DNA of 64,000 nt from Lachnospiraceae bacterium (GCA_902363445.1 CABJAB010000002.1:124001-188000), one strand, 5' to 3'; counted from the first letter of the stretch, positions 42,202-52,471 are shown. Notes: generated from the sequence alone by a model not told the origin. Numbers and translations: made by a program.

Positions 42202-44556
42202 ATGACCGATCGAAAAAAAGGAAAAAGAGGGCTGTTGTGGCTGACTGCCCTGATGCTGATTTGTCTGGGAGGATTGGCAGCCTGGCTTTTTTTCAAGGGA
42301 AGAAATGGGACAGACTGTGTCACGCGGGCATTGGCTGCCAGACAGACCGCGCTGGCGATCGCAGACGGGGAAGAAATAAGTGCGGCCGGGATTCAGAATT
42401 TTTCTCAGGATGACGCTGAAAATTGGTATGTTCCCTACGCAGAATATCTGTACGGGCAGGGGATATGGGATGCCGAGCAGATTTCGGCGGACAGAAAAAC
42501 CATGGGAGGAGCTTTGAACTGTCAGGAGCTTCTTTATATGGCAGAATGGCTGCAGCTTCCCGAGAAAATCACATTTTCTAACGGCGCTTCCGGAAAAGAT
42601 CCGGTGTCGAAAGAGGACTGGTCACATTTCTATGAACTTCTTCTGGAAAAATATGATACGGCAGGGGCTGTAATCGAGCAGGAAATATTATTGATCGGGA
42701 CGCCGAACAACCTGGAGGACGCCGGTTCCTGGGAAGCCCGCACCGATAAAGGGGTACTAAACTTTCAGGGGCTGTCTTTGGACTCGATGGTGGACATGCG
42801 CCTTAAGGTGAGGACCAAGGGAGCAGAACTGCTGCAGGTGGAGGAAGTGGTATCGGAGGAGATTACATATGAAAATGTATGGCTGGATTCCTACGGATCC
42901 GAAGAACTTAAGGTCTATTTATATGGGACCTGGAGAAAGTTCCAGGTGGGAAGCATAGAGAAGGAATGCAGCGGGATGACGGGGGACATCATGCTGAAAA
43001 AAGGAAAGGTGACAGAAGTGGCCTTGAAAAAGGAAACCATAAGAGGCAAGCTTTTAGCGGTAGGAGACGGTGAGATGGAAATCGAGGGATACGGCAAGGT
43101 TCCTTTGGCAGATACCTTTCATGTATACCGGACTTATGGGGGATTTGCGGAGCTGTCGGCAGGGGATTTGATGATCGGATATGACCAGGCGGAATTCGTG
43201 GTGGCGGAAGGAAAGATATGCGCGGCTCTGATAGGAAAGAGCGTTACGGCGGAGAACATACGGGTACTTCTGACCGACGCTAAGATTGGATCCATATTTC
43301 ATGAGACGGCGGCGTTCACTTCTGATAAAGCTTTTACAGTAACTTATAATGAAGGAGAAGCTTCGGAACGCCATGAAGCGGGGGAAAGTGTGGAAATAAA
43401 CAGGGATAGTCCGTATTTTTCCAAGGGAAGAGTCCGTATTACCCCGGATGATGGCGGAAAGATTGGATTTACCTCTTTTTCCAGGAAGTATGGAGCGCCT
43501 TGGTATGAAGGGACCATAGAGCTGGCCGTATCCGAGGAGGGGATACTCATCATCAATGAAGTGGATCTGGAAACGTATCTCTGCTACGTGGTGCCCAGCG
43601 AAATGCCGGAAAGCTATGGGCTGGAGGCTTTGAAAGCACAGGCTGTCTGTGCCAGGAGCTATGCCTGCAGACAGATCGAAGGCAGCGCGTACAGCACCTA
43701 CGGCGCTCATGTGGACGACAGTACGACCTTTCAGGTGTATAACAACACTGAGACTGACGATCTTACGAGACAGGCAGTGGAAGAGACCTACGGAAAAGTC
43801 CTCACCTATGGAGGAAGCCTGGTGACCACTTATTATTATGCCACGTCCTGCGGCTTTGGAAATGACATGCAGGTGTGGGGCAGCGACCAGGCGAAATATC
43901 CGTATTTGAAGAGTATTTATATGGCGGATGGAGCGGCGCCGGACTTATCATCGGAAGAAGCTTTTCGGGCTTATCTGGAGAATAGAGAAGGGGGAAACTT
44001 GGAGAGCAGCGCGCCGTGGTTTCGGTGGGAAACGACGATATCCACTGAGAAAATGACGGCGCGAATGGATAAATTTCTGAAAGACTATGCGAAAAGCCAC
44101 GAGGAACTTGTGCTTTTCCGACAGGGAGACGGAAGCTTTGCTGCGGCGGACGGAGGAAATGGGCCGGACAGCATAGGGACTGTCACCGGAATGAAGGTAG
44201 AGGAAAGAAGTCAGAGCGGCTTTGTCAACCGGCTGCTGATCGAAGGGACGGAAGGAGCTGTCCGGATTGAACGGCCGGGAACGGTCAGAGCTCTTCTGGG
44301 AGATACGGAGCATGTCTATACTAGACTGGACGGCAGTACCTCTACCGGCAAGACCATCCTTCCAAGCGCCAGTGTATGGATGGAAGAAATCAAAGACGGA
44401 GAAACATTGAGCGGCTGGAAGCTCAGAGGAGGAGGATACGGACATGGAGTGGGAATGAGCCAGACTGCGGCCAGCACACTTGCAGGCCAGGGAAGATCCT
44501 GCGTGGAGATTCTTCAGTATTTTTATCCTGGAACTGAAATATTTCAGGAGTATTAA
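42202..44556 (+). CDS. SpoIID/LytB-domain cell-wall protein
   Basis: 784 residues. One N-terminal membrane anchor (about residues 9-31) follows a basic start. The middle has no recognised domain. From about residue 430 it is a SpoIID/LytB domain (VDLETYLCYVVPSEMPESYGLEALKAQAVCARSYA) with the late motif GGGYGHGVGMSQTAASTLAGQG. SpoIID of Bacillus is a lytic transglycosylase acting on peptidoglycan during engulfment; this longer form has the same catalytic glutamate (PSEM). It may act in sporulation or vegetative wall turnover. ATG 42202 follows GAGGGAGGAG. Confidence 0.88.
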   Translation: MTDRKKGKRGLLWLTALMLICLGGLAAWLFFKGRNGTDCVTRALAARQTALAIADGEEISAAGIQNFSQDDAENWYVPYAEYLYGQGIWDAEQISADRKTMGGALNCQELLYMAEWLQLPEKITFSNGASGKDPVSKEDWSHFYELLLEKYDTAGAVIEQEILLIGTPNNLEDAGSWEARTDKGVLNFQGLSLDSMVDMRLKVRTKGAELLQVEEVVSEEITYENVWLDSYGSEELKVYLYGTWRKFQVGSIEKECSGMTGDIMLKKGKVTEVALKKETIRGKLLAVGDGEMEIEGYGKVPLADTFHVYRTYGGFAELSAGDLMIGYDQAEFVVAEGKICAALIGKSVTAENIRVLLTDAKIGSIFHETAAFTSDKAFTVTYNEGEASERHEAGESVEINRDSPYFSKGRVRITPDDGGKIGFTSFSRKYGAPWYEGTIELAVSEEGILIINEVDLETYLCYVVPSEMPESYGLEALKAQAVCARSYACRQIEGSAYSTYGAHVDDSTTFQVYNNTETDDLTRQAVEETYGKVLTYGGSLVTTYYYATSCGFGNDMQVWGSDQAKYPYLKSIYMADGAAPDLSSEEAFRAYLENREGGNLESSAPWFRWETTISTEKMTARMDKFLKDYAKSHEELVLFRQGDGSFAAADGGNGPDSIGTVTGMKVEERSQSGFVNRLLIEGTEGAVRIERPGTVRALLGDTEHVYTRLDGSTSTGKTILPSASVWMEEIKDGETLSGWKLRGGGYGHGVGMSQTAASTLAGQGRSCVEILQYFYPGTEIFQEY

Positions 44557-44649
44557 GGTAGAGATGAGAAAACGCTTGTATCTGCTGTTCTTGAAAGATA
44601 TAATAGGGGGAAGGTATGGAAAGACTTTTTTCGGGAAGGGTATGACGAT

Positions 44650-46347
44650 ATGGGAAAAACAGCCCCCAATGACCGGCGCCAGAATGACATAAAACAGATT
44701 TGTTTAGTTTTGATCATAGCTGTAATTGTGATATTCATCTGGCTGACAGCCGTGGTCAGCCAGACATCAGGACTTCCGTCGGCTTCGCCGGAGGTTTCGG
44801 TGGATCAGTTTCAGCAGGGATGGTATTATCTGAGCGGAGGAGAAAAACATGCGGTAGAAGAGTTCCCGGCACAGGTCTTTTATGAAGGCGAAGAAGGAGT
44901 GTTTTATAATGTGCTTCCCGAGACGGGAGAGGGACAGAGCCTGATGTTTTCCAATGATTATCAGAGCGTTCAGGTGTATGTGGGAGAAACATGTATTTAT
45001 GACTACGGCTATGAGAATCTTCCTCCTCTGGGTAATCTGCTCGGTAATGTCAAATGCTTTGTACCCATGAAAGAAGAATACAGCGGAGAGGAAATCTCCA
45101 TCCACCTGAAAATGAATTATTGGGAAGAGAAAGCCGTAATTAAGTCCGTATACCTTGACAATACCAGCGATCTGATCTTCCAGATGCTGAAATCCCAGGC
45201 CGGTCTTGTGCTGTGTCTTATCCTTATGCTCCTATTCTGTGTGGCGCTGTTCGCTTGCTTTGTCTGGGCGAGATATAAGAAAATCACAGAAGAGAGCGGG
45301 GTTTTTCTGAACCTTGGCCTGTTTGTGTTGTTGTCTGCCGTCTGGATTTGGACGGACTCATCTCTGTCTCAGCTTGTATTTAAGAGCGGCATCGCTGTGT
45401 GCGTGACCTCGTTTTTCAGCTTTATGCTTCTTCCTGTGCCGATGATAGGCTTTGTGGAGAAGATCTGTGCAGGAAAGACGTGCATGTTCAGGGGATTCCA
45501 GCTGATGTGCCTGCTCAATTGTGCCGTGCAGAGTGTTTTTTACGCGGCGGGAATAGCGGATTATCCTCAGATGCTCCCGGTGACGCATCTGTTATTGGCA
45601 GCGGTGATTATTTTTATAATCTATTATCTGGTCTATGATGTCCGGAATCACGCGTCTTATTACGCCAAAGGTATGCTCGTAGCCATCGGGGCGCTGACCT
45701 TGTTCTCCCTTGCTGCCTTGTTAAGCTTTTATATCAGCAGACGACTGGATAACAGTCTGTTTTTCCGAATGGGTTTTCTGTTGTTCATCTTGATATTAGG
45801 CTACATGTCGGTAAAAATGCTGCTGTCTTATCATGAGGTCAGGACGCAGGCGGCCGTATATCAGAAGCTGGCGTATACTGATTTGATGACTCAGGTGAAT
45901 AACCGCAGTTCTTTTGAAGAATTTATAGACGGGTTAAACTCAGAAGCGAGATCAGAGAAGAACCTGACCTTTATCATGCTGGATTTGAACGGATTGAAGC
46001 AGACCAATGACAAATATGGGCATAAGGCGGGAGACCGGCTCCTTCAGAGTGCGGCAGACTGTATAAAAGCAGCTTTTGAAGAAGCAGGGACCATATATCG
46101 TATTGGGGGCGATGAGTTTTTTGTGGCGGTCGCCCGAAAGGATGTAAATGTGGCGGAACGGCTGAACTATATGGACGAAAGGATTGCCGAGTATAACAGA
46201 CGGCACCCGGAGGATTCCTTCTGTTTGTCCATCGCACGGGGGACAGCATCCGAAAAGGAATACCCGGATTGCAGTATAGACGGATTGTGGAAAAAAGCAG
46301 ATGAGAATATGTACCGGGAGAAAGCGGCCTGTCACAGCAGCAGATAG
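44650..46347 (+). CDS. Membrane-bound GGDEF diguanylate cyclase
   Basis: 565 residues. A signal anchor (about 18-38) is followed by an extracellular domain of about 130 residues, then seven or so membrane segments (about 178-390), and a C-terminal GGDEF domain (about 400-560). The active-site motif RIGGDEFFV is intact and LDLNGLKQTNDKYGHKAGDRLL is present, so cyclase activity is likely. The layout resembles 7TM-DISM sensors. No EAL domain is present. ATG 44650 has only a modest ribosome binding site. It ends at a terminator shared with the convergent phosphofructokinase gene. Confidence 0.9.
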   Translation: MGKTAPNDRRQNDIKQICLVLIIAVIVIFIWLTAVVSQTSGLPSASPEVSVDQFQQGWYYLSGGEKHAVEEFPAQVFYEGEEGVFYNVLPETGEGQSLMFSNDYQSVQVYVGETCIYDYGYENLPPLGNLLGNVKCFVPMKEEYSGEEISIHLKMNYWEEKAVIKSVYLDNTSDLIFQMLKSQAGLVLCLILMLLFCVALFACFVWARYKKITEESGVFLNLGLFVLLSAVWIWTDSSLSQLVFKSGIAVCVTSFFSFMLLPVPMIGFVEKICAGKTCMFRGFQLMCLLNCAVQSVFYAAGIADYPQMLPVTHLLLAAVIIFIIYYLVYDVRNHASYYAKGMLVAIGALTLFSLAALLSFYISRRLDNSLFFRMGFLLFILILGYMSVKMLLSYHEVRTQAAVYQKLAYTDLMTQVNNRSSFEEFIDGLNSEARSEKNLTFIMLDLNGLKQTNDKYGHKAGDRLLQSAADCIKAAFEEAGTIYRIGGDEFFVAVARKDVNVAERLNYMDERIAEYNRRHPEDSFCLSIARGTASEKEYPDCSIDGLWKKADENMYREKAACHSSR

Positions 46348-46358
46348 GCGGAGAAAAT

Positions 46359-46407
46359 GAAAAAGCCCTGAAGGAGGACCGATAGCGGCCGTCTTCAGGG
46401 CTTTTAT
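46359..46407. terminator. Bidirectional terminator between the GGDEF and phosphofructokinase genes
   Basis: AAAAAGCCCTGAAG and CTTCAGGGCTTTT pair around a 19-base region with a GGACCGATAGCGGCC inner arm. Confidence 0.88.
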
Positions 46408-46427
46408 GATGAATAAACGTGTTTCGA

Positions 46428-47660
46428 TTATTTCAGAGTGGTGGCAAGGTCTAAAAATGCAGGAAGGCCATTTACCAGCTTCACAGGAGATGCGCCCTGA
46501 ATCAGAGGAAGCGCGTATTTTATATAGCCTTCTCCGATGTTGGTGCCGTTGTCAGTGATCCATTCGGCCGGGAAGGGCTTTTCTTTGTTGCATACTTCGT
46601 TGACGTCTGTCAGCTGGTAAGCAATCTTGTATTCTTCCCCGGGTTCTCTGATGAAAGCGACCATCATACCGGTTTTTCCTTCCAGTGCGGCTTTTGCGGC
46701 TACGGAACCGGCCATAGCGGCTTCCTCGATATCTGTGGCGGAAGCTAAAGAAGCGCCGCATCTTTGGATGATGCCGAATTCCAGGGAACGGACCTTTACG
46801 CCGAGCTTTTCATTGATGACCTCGGATAAATATTTGCCGCTGCCGGTCAGCTTTTTATGACCGAAGCTGTCCACAGCGCCGTCGGCGCCGGCGTATTCAC
46901 AGATGAATCTGCCGTCTTTGTCGGCGATGCCTTCTGAAATGCAGACGACTACATTGCTTGTTTTTTCCAGGCACTTTTTCACGTCAGCCAAGCACTGGTC
47001 CATATCGAATGCGGTTTCCGGCAGATAGATCAGATGAGGGGCGTCTCCCTCAAATTTCCTTGCCAGGACAGAAGCGGCGGTCAGCCAGCCGGCATGTCTG
47101 CCCATGATCTCAACGACAGTCACACAGGGAGCGGCATAAACGCCGGCATCCAATGCACATTCACGGACTGTGGTAGCCACATATTTTGCGGCGCTGCCGT
47201 ATCCGGGTGTATGGTCTGTCACGATCAGGTCGTTATCAATGGTTTTGGGAACACCCATGAAGATGATATCAGTGCCGGCTTTCTCGCCGTAACGGGAGAG
47301 CTTGGACACGGTATCCATGGAATCGTTGCCGCCGATATAGAAAAAGTATCCAATGTTCATTTCTTCAAATTTTTTCAGAAGAGTAGGGTATACCGGGTCG
47401 TTCAAATCTTCCGGCAGCTTAAAACGGCAGGATTTCAGATAAGAAGCGGGAGTCGTCTGTAAAATCTCCAGCTCGTCCTTTGAAAGGTCAGAAAGGACTG
47501 TAGTCTTTCCAGCCAGGAAACCTTCGATGCCATTTACCATACCGTAAATCTTGTCAATCTTCTCAGAGCCCAGGAATCCGGTAACCACGCCGTAAAGGCT
47601 GCTGTTGATTACGGAAGTAGGGCCGCCGGACTGTCCGACAATGACATTTTTTTTGCTCAT
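46428..47660 (-). CDS. pfp: Phosphofructokinase, PPi-dependent type
   Basis: 410 residues. GGPTSVINSS, GGNDSMDT (110-117), PKTIDNDL and MGRHAGWLT are the phosphofructokinase motifs. The lysine at position 139 in PKTIDND (ATP enzymes usually have glycine there, PGTIDND) and the altered GGND point to pyrophosphate as the phosphoryl donor. It turns fructose-6-phosphate into fructose-1,6-bisphosphate reversibly, saving ATP. Start ATG 47660 follows GGAGAG. Monocistronic, with promoter 47772-47744 and a terminator at the end. Confidence 0.9.
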   Translation of the reverse strand: MSKKNVIVGQSGGPTSVINSSLYGVVTGFLGSEKIDKIYGMVNGIEGFLAGKTTVLSDLSKDELEILQTTPASYLKSCRFKLPEDLNDPVYPTLLKKFEEMNIGYFFYIGGNDSMDTVSKLSRYGEKAGTDIIFMGVPKTIDNDLIVTDHTPGYGSAAKYVATTVRECALDAGVYAAPCVTVVEIMGRHAGWLTAASVLARKFEGDAPHLIYLPETAFDMDQCLADVKKCLEKTSNVVVCISEGIADKDGRFICEYAGADGAVDSFGHKKLTGSGKYLSEVINEKLGVKVRSLEFGIIQRCGASLASATDIEEAAMAGSVAAKAALEGKTGMMVAFIREPGEEYKIAYQLTDVNEVCNKEKPFPAEWITDNGTNIGEGYIKYALPLIQGASPVKLVNGLPAFLDLATTLK

Positions 47661-47743
47661 GTGTGATCTCTCCTTTTTTTCTGTTGGGTCTTCCGCAGCG
47701 TAAATGCTGCGAATATGGCCGATATATTAGCCAAATTAGCATA

Positions 47744-47772
47744 ATTCTATAACAAAAAGACAATTTTGACAA
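47744..47772 (-). promoter_or_regulatory. Promoter of the phosphofructokinase gene
   Basis: On the minus strand TTGTCA (47772-47767) and TAGAAT (47749-47744) with a 17-bp spacer. Confidence 0.68.
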
Positions 47773-47813
47773 GGGCTTGCGGGGGAAAACACAAAAAACA
47801 CACGGAGCCTTTG

Positions 47814-47842
47814 TTGACAGCCATTTGAAATATGCCTATAAT
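47814..47842 (+). promoter_or_regulatory. icd promoter
   Basis: Consensus TTGACA (47814-47819) and TATAAT (47837-47842) with a 17-bp spacer, divergent from the phosphofructokinase promoter. Confidence 0.85.
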
Positions 47843-47896
47843 AAGGGAGAAAAAGCCGGGGAGAGACGGCAGGCGGCAGGCTGAAGGAGGACAAGC

Positions 47897-49111
47897 ATGG
47901 ATAAGATCAAAATGCAGGCTCCCATCGTAGAAATGGATGGGGACGAGATGACCCGTATATTGTGGAAGATCATAAAGGAAGAGCTGTTGCTTCCGTTTAT
48001 TGATCTCAATACGGAATATTATGACCTGGGACTGGAGCACAGAGACGCTACAAACGACAAGGTGACCACGGAGGCGGCGGAGGCGACCAAAAAATATGGC
48101 GTAGCCGTGAAATGTGCTACGATCACTCCCAATGCGGCCAGGGTTAAGGAATATGGCCTGAAGGAAATGTGGAAAAGTCCCAACGGCACGATCCGTGCGA
48201 TTTTGGACGGAACTGTTTTCCGGGCGCCGATCATTGTAAACGGGATCGAGCCGTATGTAAAGACTTGGACAAAGCCCATAACCATCGCGAGACACGCGTA
48301 TGGAGATGTGTATAAAGCTGCGGAAATGAAAATTCCCGGCCCGGGTATCTGTGAATTAGTGTATACGGATGCCAATGGCGTGGAGACACGGGAACCAATC
48401 CACGAGTTCAAGGGTCCCGGTGTGCTTCAGGGCATGCATAATCTGAACAGATCCATCGAAAGCTTTGCCCGCTGCTGCTTCAGCTATGCGCTGGATACAA
48501 GGCAGGATTTGTGGTTTGCCACAAAGGATACCATATCTAAAAAATATGATCACACATTCAAAGATATTTTCCAGGAAATTTACGATAAAGAATATGCCGG
48601 TAAATTTTCAAAGGCAGGCATCACCTATTTCTATACGCTGATCGATGATGCGGTGGCCCGTGTCATCAAATCAGAAGGCGGATATATCTGGGCGTGCAAG
48701 AACTATGACGGGGATGTGATGAGCGATATGGTCGCTACTGCGTTCGGTTCTCTTGCCATGATGACCTCTGTCCTGGTATCACCCGACGGAAATTATGAAT
48801 ATGAAGCGGCCCATGGGACGGTACAGCGGCATTATTATAAGTATCTGAAAGGTGAGAGCACGTCGACAAATTCCGTCGCAACGATTTTTGCCTGGAGCGG
48901 AGCCCTGAGAAAGAGAGGGGAATTGGATGGCAGCGAGAGACTGCGGGAATTTGCTGATTTCCTGGAGAGCGCGACCATACAGACCATTGAGGACGGTATC
49001 ATGACAAAGGATCTGGCGCTTATGACGACGATTCCGGATCCTCATGTGGCAGAGAGCGGTGAGTTCATTAAAGCCATCCGGGAACGTTTGGAAAGAAAAC
49101 TTGGCTGTTAA
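47897..49111 (+). CDS. icd: NADP-dependent isocitrate dehydrogenase
   Basis: 404 residues, the length of the eukaryote-like dimeric (type II) group. [13 protein letters not shown] at the start, [33 protein letters not shown] (isocitrate binding) and [17 protein letters not shown] (metal aspartates), and [11 protein letters not shown] near the end are typical. It oxidises isocitrate to 2-oxoglutarate, probably for glutamate synthesis in this anaerobe. Monocistronic with its own promoter and terminator. GGAGGA precedes ATG 47897. Confidence 0.96.
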   Translation: MDKIKMQAPIVEMDGDEMTRILWKIIKEELLLPFIDLNTEYYDLGLEHRDATNDKVTTEAAEATKKYGVAVKCATITPNAARVKEYGLKEMWKSPNGTIRAILDGTVFRAPIIVNGIEPYVKTWTKPITIARHAYGDVYKAAEMKIPGPGICELVYTDANGVETREPIHEFKGPGVLQGMHNLNRSIESFARCCFSYALDTRQDLWFATKDTISKKYDHTFKDIFQEIYDKEYAGKFSKAGITYFYTLIDDAVARVIKSEGGYIWACKNYDGDVMSDMVATAFGSLAMMTSVLVSPDGNYEYEAAHGTVQRHYYKYLKGESTSTNSVATIFAWSGALRKRGELDGSERLREFADFLESATIQTIEDGIMTKDLALMTTIPDPHVAESGEFIKAIRERLERKLGC

Positions 49112-49132
49112 ATCTGATTGAGATAACAGAGG

Positions 49133-49172
49133 CAGAGAGTCTGGTGATTCCGGACTCTCTGTTTTTGTTTTT
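49133..49172 (+). terminator. icd terminator
   Basis: CAGAGAGTCTGG and CCGGACTCTCTG around TGATT, followed by TTTTTGTTTTTA. Repeat copy E begins directly at its T-run. Confidence 0.88.
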
Positions 49173-49894
49173 ATACAACCAAATACTTTTTGCAATCATT
49201 CCTGTAAAGTCTATACCAAGACACCGGCAGAAGTTCCGGGGCGTCACGATTTCGGTTCGCTGGCGATTCAGGGGCCGCTTTATCCCCGCTCCGGAAGTAC
49301 CACTCACATGTCAACAGGAAATCTGGATGATTTCCTGTCTCCGGTTCGCTCAGAAACGGAATCGGTATTTCCATTTCTGCCTCCCTCCGCCCGGGGAACA
49401 CCGGCCTCTGCCCTGCGGCGCTCACCTTTAGGCCGGCCCGGAATCTTTCTGCCGGTTTTCTTTCTGCCGCACCACATTGGATAAACGTTATTTCTTAGAT
49501 TCCAGAAAAGGATTGGATATCTGCACAGCCCGCGCGCCTTATGGCAGCGGGCTGCGGTGAGCCGCCCCGATGGCTTTTACGACAAATGAGCGCTTATTTC
49601 GGTGCGGAAGAAAGAGCAGGAGGAACGATCCGATTCCATCGTAAGGCGAGCGCCGCAAAGGCGTTAGCAGAATCTTCCCGGCCGCAGGGAGGTAAAAACC
49701 GAATTTCATGCAGGTTTTTATTGGAATCTGACATGGAAAAATATCGATTTATCCATGTCAGTTGGAAAGGACCGACTAGAGGCCGTAAAAATTCTGGTTA
49801 CGGCTGCCAGTGAGCCGCCTGGATGGAAGCGGATTTCTTCCTGCCTCTTCTGATTGATCAGGATGAGTTTCTTTAAAAGTATTCAAAAGGATAT
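49172..49894 (-). repeat. Dispersed structured repeat, copy E (full length, inverted)
   Basis: About 723 bp, the same family as copies A and C but in the opposite orientation. In plus-strand order, its right end (TATACAACCAAATACTTTTT) comes first and its left end, read on the minus strand, is ATATCCTTTTGAATACTTTT. It keeps the same hairpins: 49728-49761 (CTGACATGGA/TCCATGTCAG), AAAAACC/GGTTTTT, and the GCAGCCCGC arm (49547-49555). It lies between the icd terminator and an intracellular-type subtilase gene. The short frames across it share phase with copy A but are broken in copy C. Confidence 0.9.
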
Positions 49895-49960
49895 TATTAC
49901 GGACCCTTCCGGATTTTCAGGAATATGATAAAGGTATGAAACCAGGGCGGGGAGGGTCAG

Positions 49961-50866
49961 ATGAATCACGTACACAAAATGATTGGCACCGAGTGGGCCA
50001 GAAAACAAGGGCTGACAGGAAAGGGCGTCGGCATAGCCGTCCTGGATACGGGGGTATATCCTCACCAGGATTTTGCTCATCGGCTGTATGGCTTTCAGGA
50101 TATGTTAAATGGAAGAAGGTTTCCATATGATGATAATTCCCACGGGACCCATGTAATGGGGGTGCTGGGAGGCAGCGGAGAAGCGTCCGGAGGACTCTAT
50201 GAAGGTATGGCTCCCGGATGCAGTTTGATAGGCATAAAAGTGCTTGACTACAAGGGAAACGGCTCTGTGGCAAATCTGCTGCGGGGCCTTAAATGGCTGC
50301 GGGAGTACAAAGAGGAGTATGGCATCCGCATTGTCAATATATCGGTTGGATCCATTCCCAAAAGGGAGACTGGAGAGGAGTCCGCGCTGATCCGCGGGGT
50401 AGAAGAAGCCTGGGCGGATGGACTGGTCGTGGTGGTGGCGGCTGGAAATGAAGGTCCCTCTGCCATGTCGGTGACGACACCGGGTATCAGCAGGAAAGTG
50501 ATCACGGTCGGGTCATCCGACGACCACCATGCGGTGGAAGTCTGCGGGGCGCCGATGGTAGACTATTCCGGCAGAGGTCCCACCTCCCGGTGCATCTGTA
50601 AGCCGGATGTGGTGGCGCCGGGGGCTTCCATTGTCTCCTGCAACGCCATGAGCCGCAAAAACAACAAGCCATATGGGGTGAAAAGCGGTACGTCCATGGC
50701 GACGCCGGTGGTGTCGGGCGCTATTGCGCTTCTTTTGGAGAAGCACCCGGAGATGACGCCTCAGGACGTAAAGCTGAAGCTGATGAATAGTACCGTGGAT
50801 CTGGGACTTCCCAGAAACCAGCAGGGCTGGGGAATGATTCATATTGCCAGATTGCTGAATGAATGA
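49961..50866 (+). CDS. Intracellular-type S8 subtilisin
   Basis: 301 residues, no signal peptide, no propeptide. The triad is complete: Asp29 in AVLDTGVYPH, His61 in DNSHGTHVMG and Ser245 in KSGTSMATPVVSGA; the oxyanion asparagine is in AAGNEGPSAM. The short N-terminus before the aspartate and the lack of a secretion signal match intracellular serine proteases. These degrade proteins in the cytosol, often in late growth or sporulation. GGGAGGGT precedes ATG 49961. Not similar in length or inserts to the Csp-like subtilase at 8798. Confidence 0.92.
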   Translation: MNHVHKMIGTEWARKQGLTGKGVGIAVLDTGVYPHQDFAHRLYGFQDMLNGRRFPYDDNSHGTHVMGVLGGSGEASGGLYEGMAPGCSLIGIKVLDYKGNGSVANLLRGLKWLREYKEEYGIRIVNISVGSIPKRETGEESALIRGVEEAWADGLVVVVAAGNEGPSAMSVTTPGISRKVITVGSSDDHHAVEVCGAPMVDYSGRGPTSRCICKPDVVAPGASIVSCNAMSRKNNKPYGVKSGTSMATPVVSGAIALLLEKHPEMTPQDVKLKLMNSTVDLGLPRNQQGWGMIHIARLLNE

Positions 50867-50936
50867 TATGATAGAAAACGGACAAAGGCCGAGAAGAAAC
50901 TGACATTTTGAGAAGAGAAAAAGAGGAGATTTCCAT

Positions 50937-52379
50937 ATGAAAAAAAGCAAAGTGACGATAGTATTGCTTCTGGTATTTTCCATGGCTTTGGGGATGTATA
51001 CAGGCTGTGGAAAAAAGAAAACTCAGGCAGAGGCGGTGACAGCGGAGAGCCTGATCGAAAAGGCGGAAGAGGCGATTAAGGGGGCCGCTTCCATGACCGG
51101 AAAGATGGCTGTGGAGATGTCCATGGATTACAGTGCCGGAGGAGTGGATGCGGTTCTGGAAATGATAATGAATCAGGATATGGAACTGACAAAAGATCCG
51201 GAGGCTGTCCATATGACCGGTACTCTGGATATCAATCTTTCTGGAATCACGATGGATACGGAGGCCTATGCGGTAAAAGACGGTGATAAATATGTGGTTT
51301 ACACAAAGGCAGGGGGCCAATGGGTAAAGCAGACAGCTGAGGCCATGCCTGCTCCGGCCGATGTATCGAAAACCCTGGAGCTTATGAAAAAAGATACGGA
51401 AACTTTGAAGCTCAGCGGACCTGAGAAATCCGATGAAAAACAAGTCTATCAGGTGGACGCCGCAGTCCATGGAGAGGGGCTGGCGGCGGAGATAATGAAT
51501 TCCGTAGGAAATCTTTTGGAAGAGAATACAGATGCCTATGCGGATCTGGATGCAAAGATCACCGCCAGGATAGACAGTGAGAGCGGGGCATTGCTGGAAA
51601 TGACCATTGACCTTACAGACAGCTATAACGCGCTAATGCAGACACAGAAGGAAGCGCAGGGATTTGACGAAGTGGCGGTGACAGCTTTCAAGGTGACGAT
51701 GACAGACTATGCCTTAAATACTGTAAGCGAGATTACAGTGCCGGACGATATTAAGTCCGGAGCAGTCGATATGGATGCTTCGCAGCCGGAGACATCCGCT
51801 GACGAGACTCAAGACGCCTCGAGGCCTTCAGAGACAGAGACATCGGACCCGGAAGAGCCGTCCAGCAAGGACTATGAGATCGAGCAGGACAGTGAAGGAA
51901 ACTATTTGCTGGGAACAGACTGGGATGATAATACAGTCACCATATCTGTACCGGCCGGGTTCTCTTATGATGAGGGATCAGATAAAACATATCTTAAGTA
52001 TAATGATGAAAAGAATGACAATATCCATCAGCTTTCGCTGGTATATGGACTGTACACGATTGATGAGAATTACGGGGAGGAAGATCTGGCACAGTTCCAG
52101 GAATCTTCCTATGCCTATATGCTGAGTGTTGGAGATTATTCTGACGTGACCATTGAGCCGATGCAGACTGTAAGTGCCGCTGGCCGGACTGTTTCTTATA
52201 CGAAGCTTTCTTATGTATATATGGGTACCAGTTATTGTGAAGAATACAATTCCTGGACTGTCCTGGAGGACGGCAGGATGGTTCAGTGTCTTGTAACAGA
52301 AAATGGATACGGAGAACCCTGTAACAGAATTAATCCAGGAAGCATATTTGAAACCGTATATTCGGCGCTCAAAGGCTGA
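50937..52379 (+). CDS. Lipoprotein with duplicated LppX/LolA-like domain (DUF6612-like)
   Basis: 480 residues. A lipoprotein signal ends at Cys24 in MYTGC. From about 37 to 280 there is a beta-rich domain (AAIKGAASMTGKMAV to FKVTMTDYA) like the LppX/LolA-like lipoproteins of Firmicutes. An acidic, Ser/Thr/Glu-rich linker (about 280-310) leads to a second domain of 160 residues with a cysteine pair near the end. The function is unknown; it is exposed on the outer face of the membrane. ATG 50937 follows AAGAGGAGA. Confidence 0.7.
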   Translation: MKKSKVTIVLLLVFSMALGMYTGCGKKKTQAEAVTAESLIEKAEEAIKGAASMTGKMAVEMSMDYSAGGVDAVLEMIMNQDMELTKDPEAVHMTGTLDINLSGITMDTEAYAVKDGDKYVVYTKAGGQWVKQTAEAMPAPADVSKTLELMKKDTETLKLSGPEKSDEKQVYQVDAAVHGEGLAAEIMNSVGNLLEENTDAYADLDAKITARIDSESGALLEMTIDLTDSYNALMQTQKEAQGFDEVAVTAFKVTMTDYALNTVSEITVPDDIKSGAVDMDASQPETSADETQDASRPSETETSDPEEPSSKDYEIEQDSEGNYLLGTDWDDNTVTISVPAGFSYDEGSDKTYLKYNDEKNDNIHQLSLVYGLYTIDENYGEEDLAQFQESSYAYMLSVGDYSDVTIEPMQTVSAAGRTVSYTKLSYVYMGTSYCEEYNSWTVLEDGRMVQCLVTENGYGEPCNRINPGSIFETVYSALKG

Positions 52380-52403
52380 GAACGGAATATGCTCAGTTAT
52401 TTT

Positions 52404-52458
52404 AAATGCCCCGCGTCTTTTTCGGCATATACCGGAAATGCCGCGGGGCATTTTTGTA
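52404..52458. terminator. Terminator between the lipoprotein and ABC-F genes
   Basis: AAATGCCCCGCG and CGCGGGGCATTT, with an inner CGG/CCG arm, followed by TTGTATTTTTT. It lies between convergent genes. Confidence 0.88.
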
Positions 52459-52471
52459 TTTTTTGAGATGT

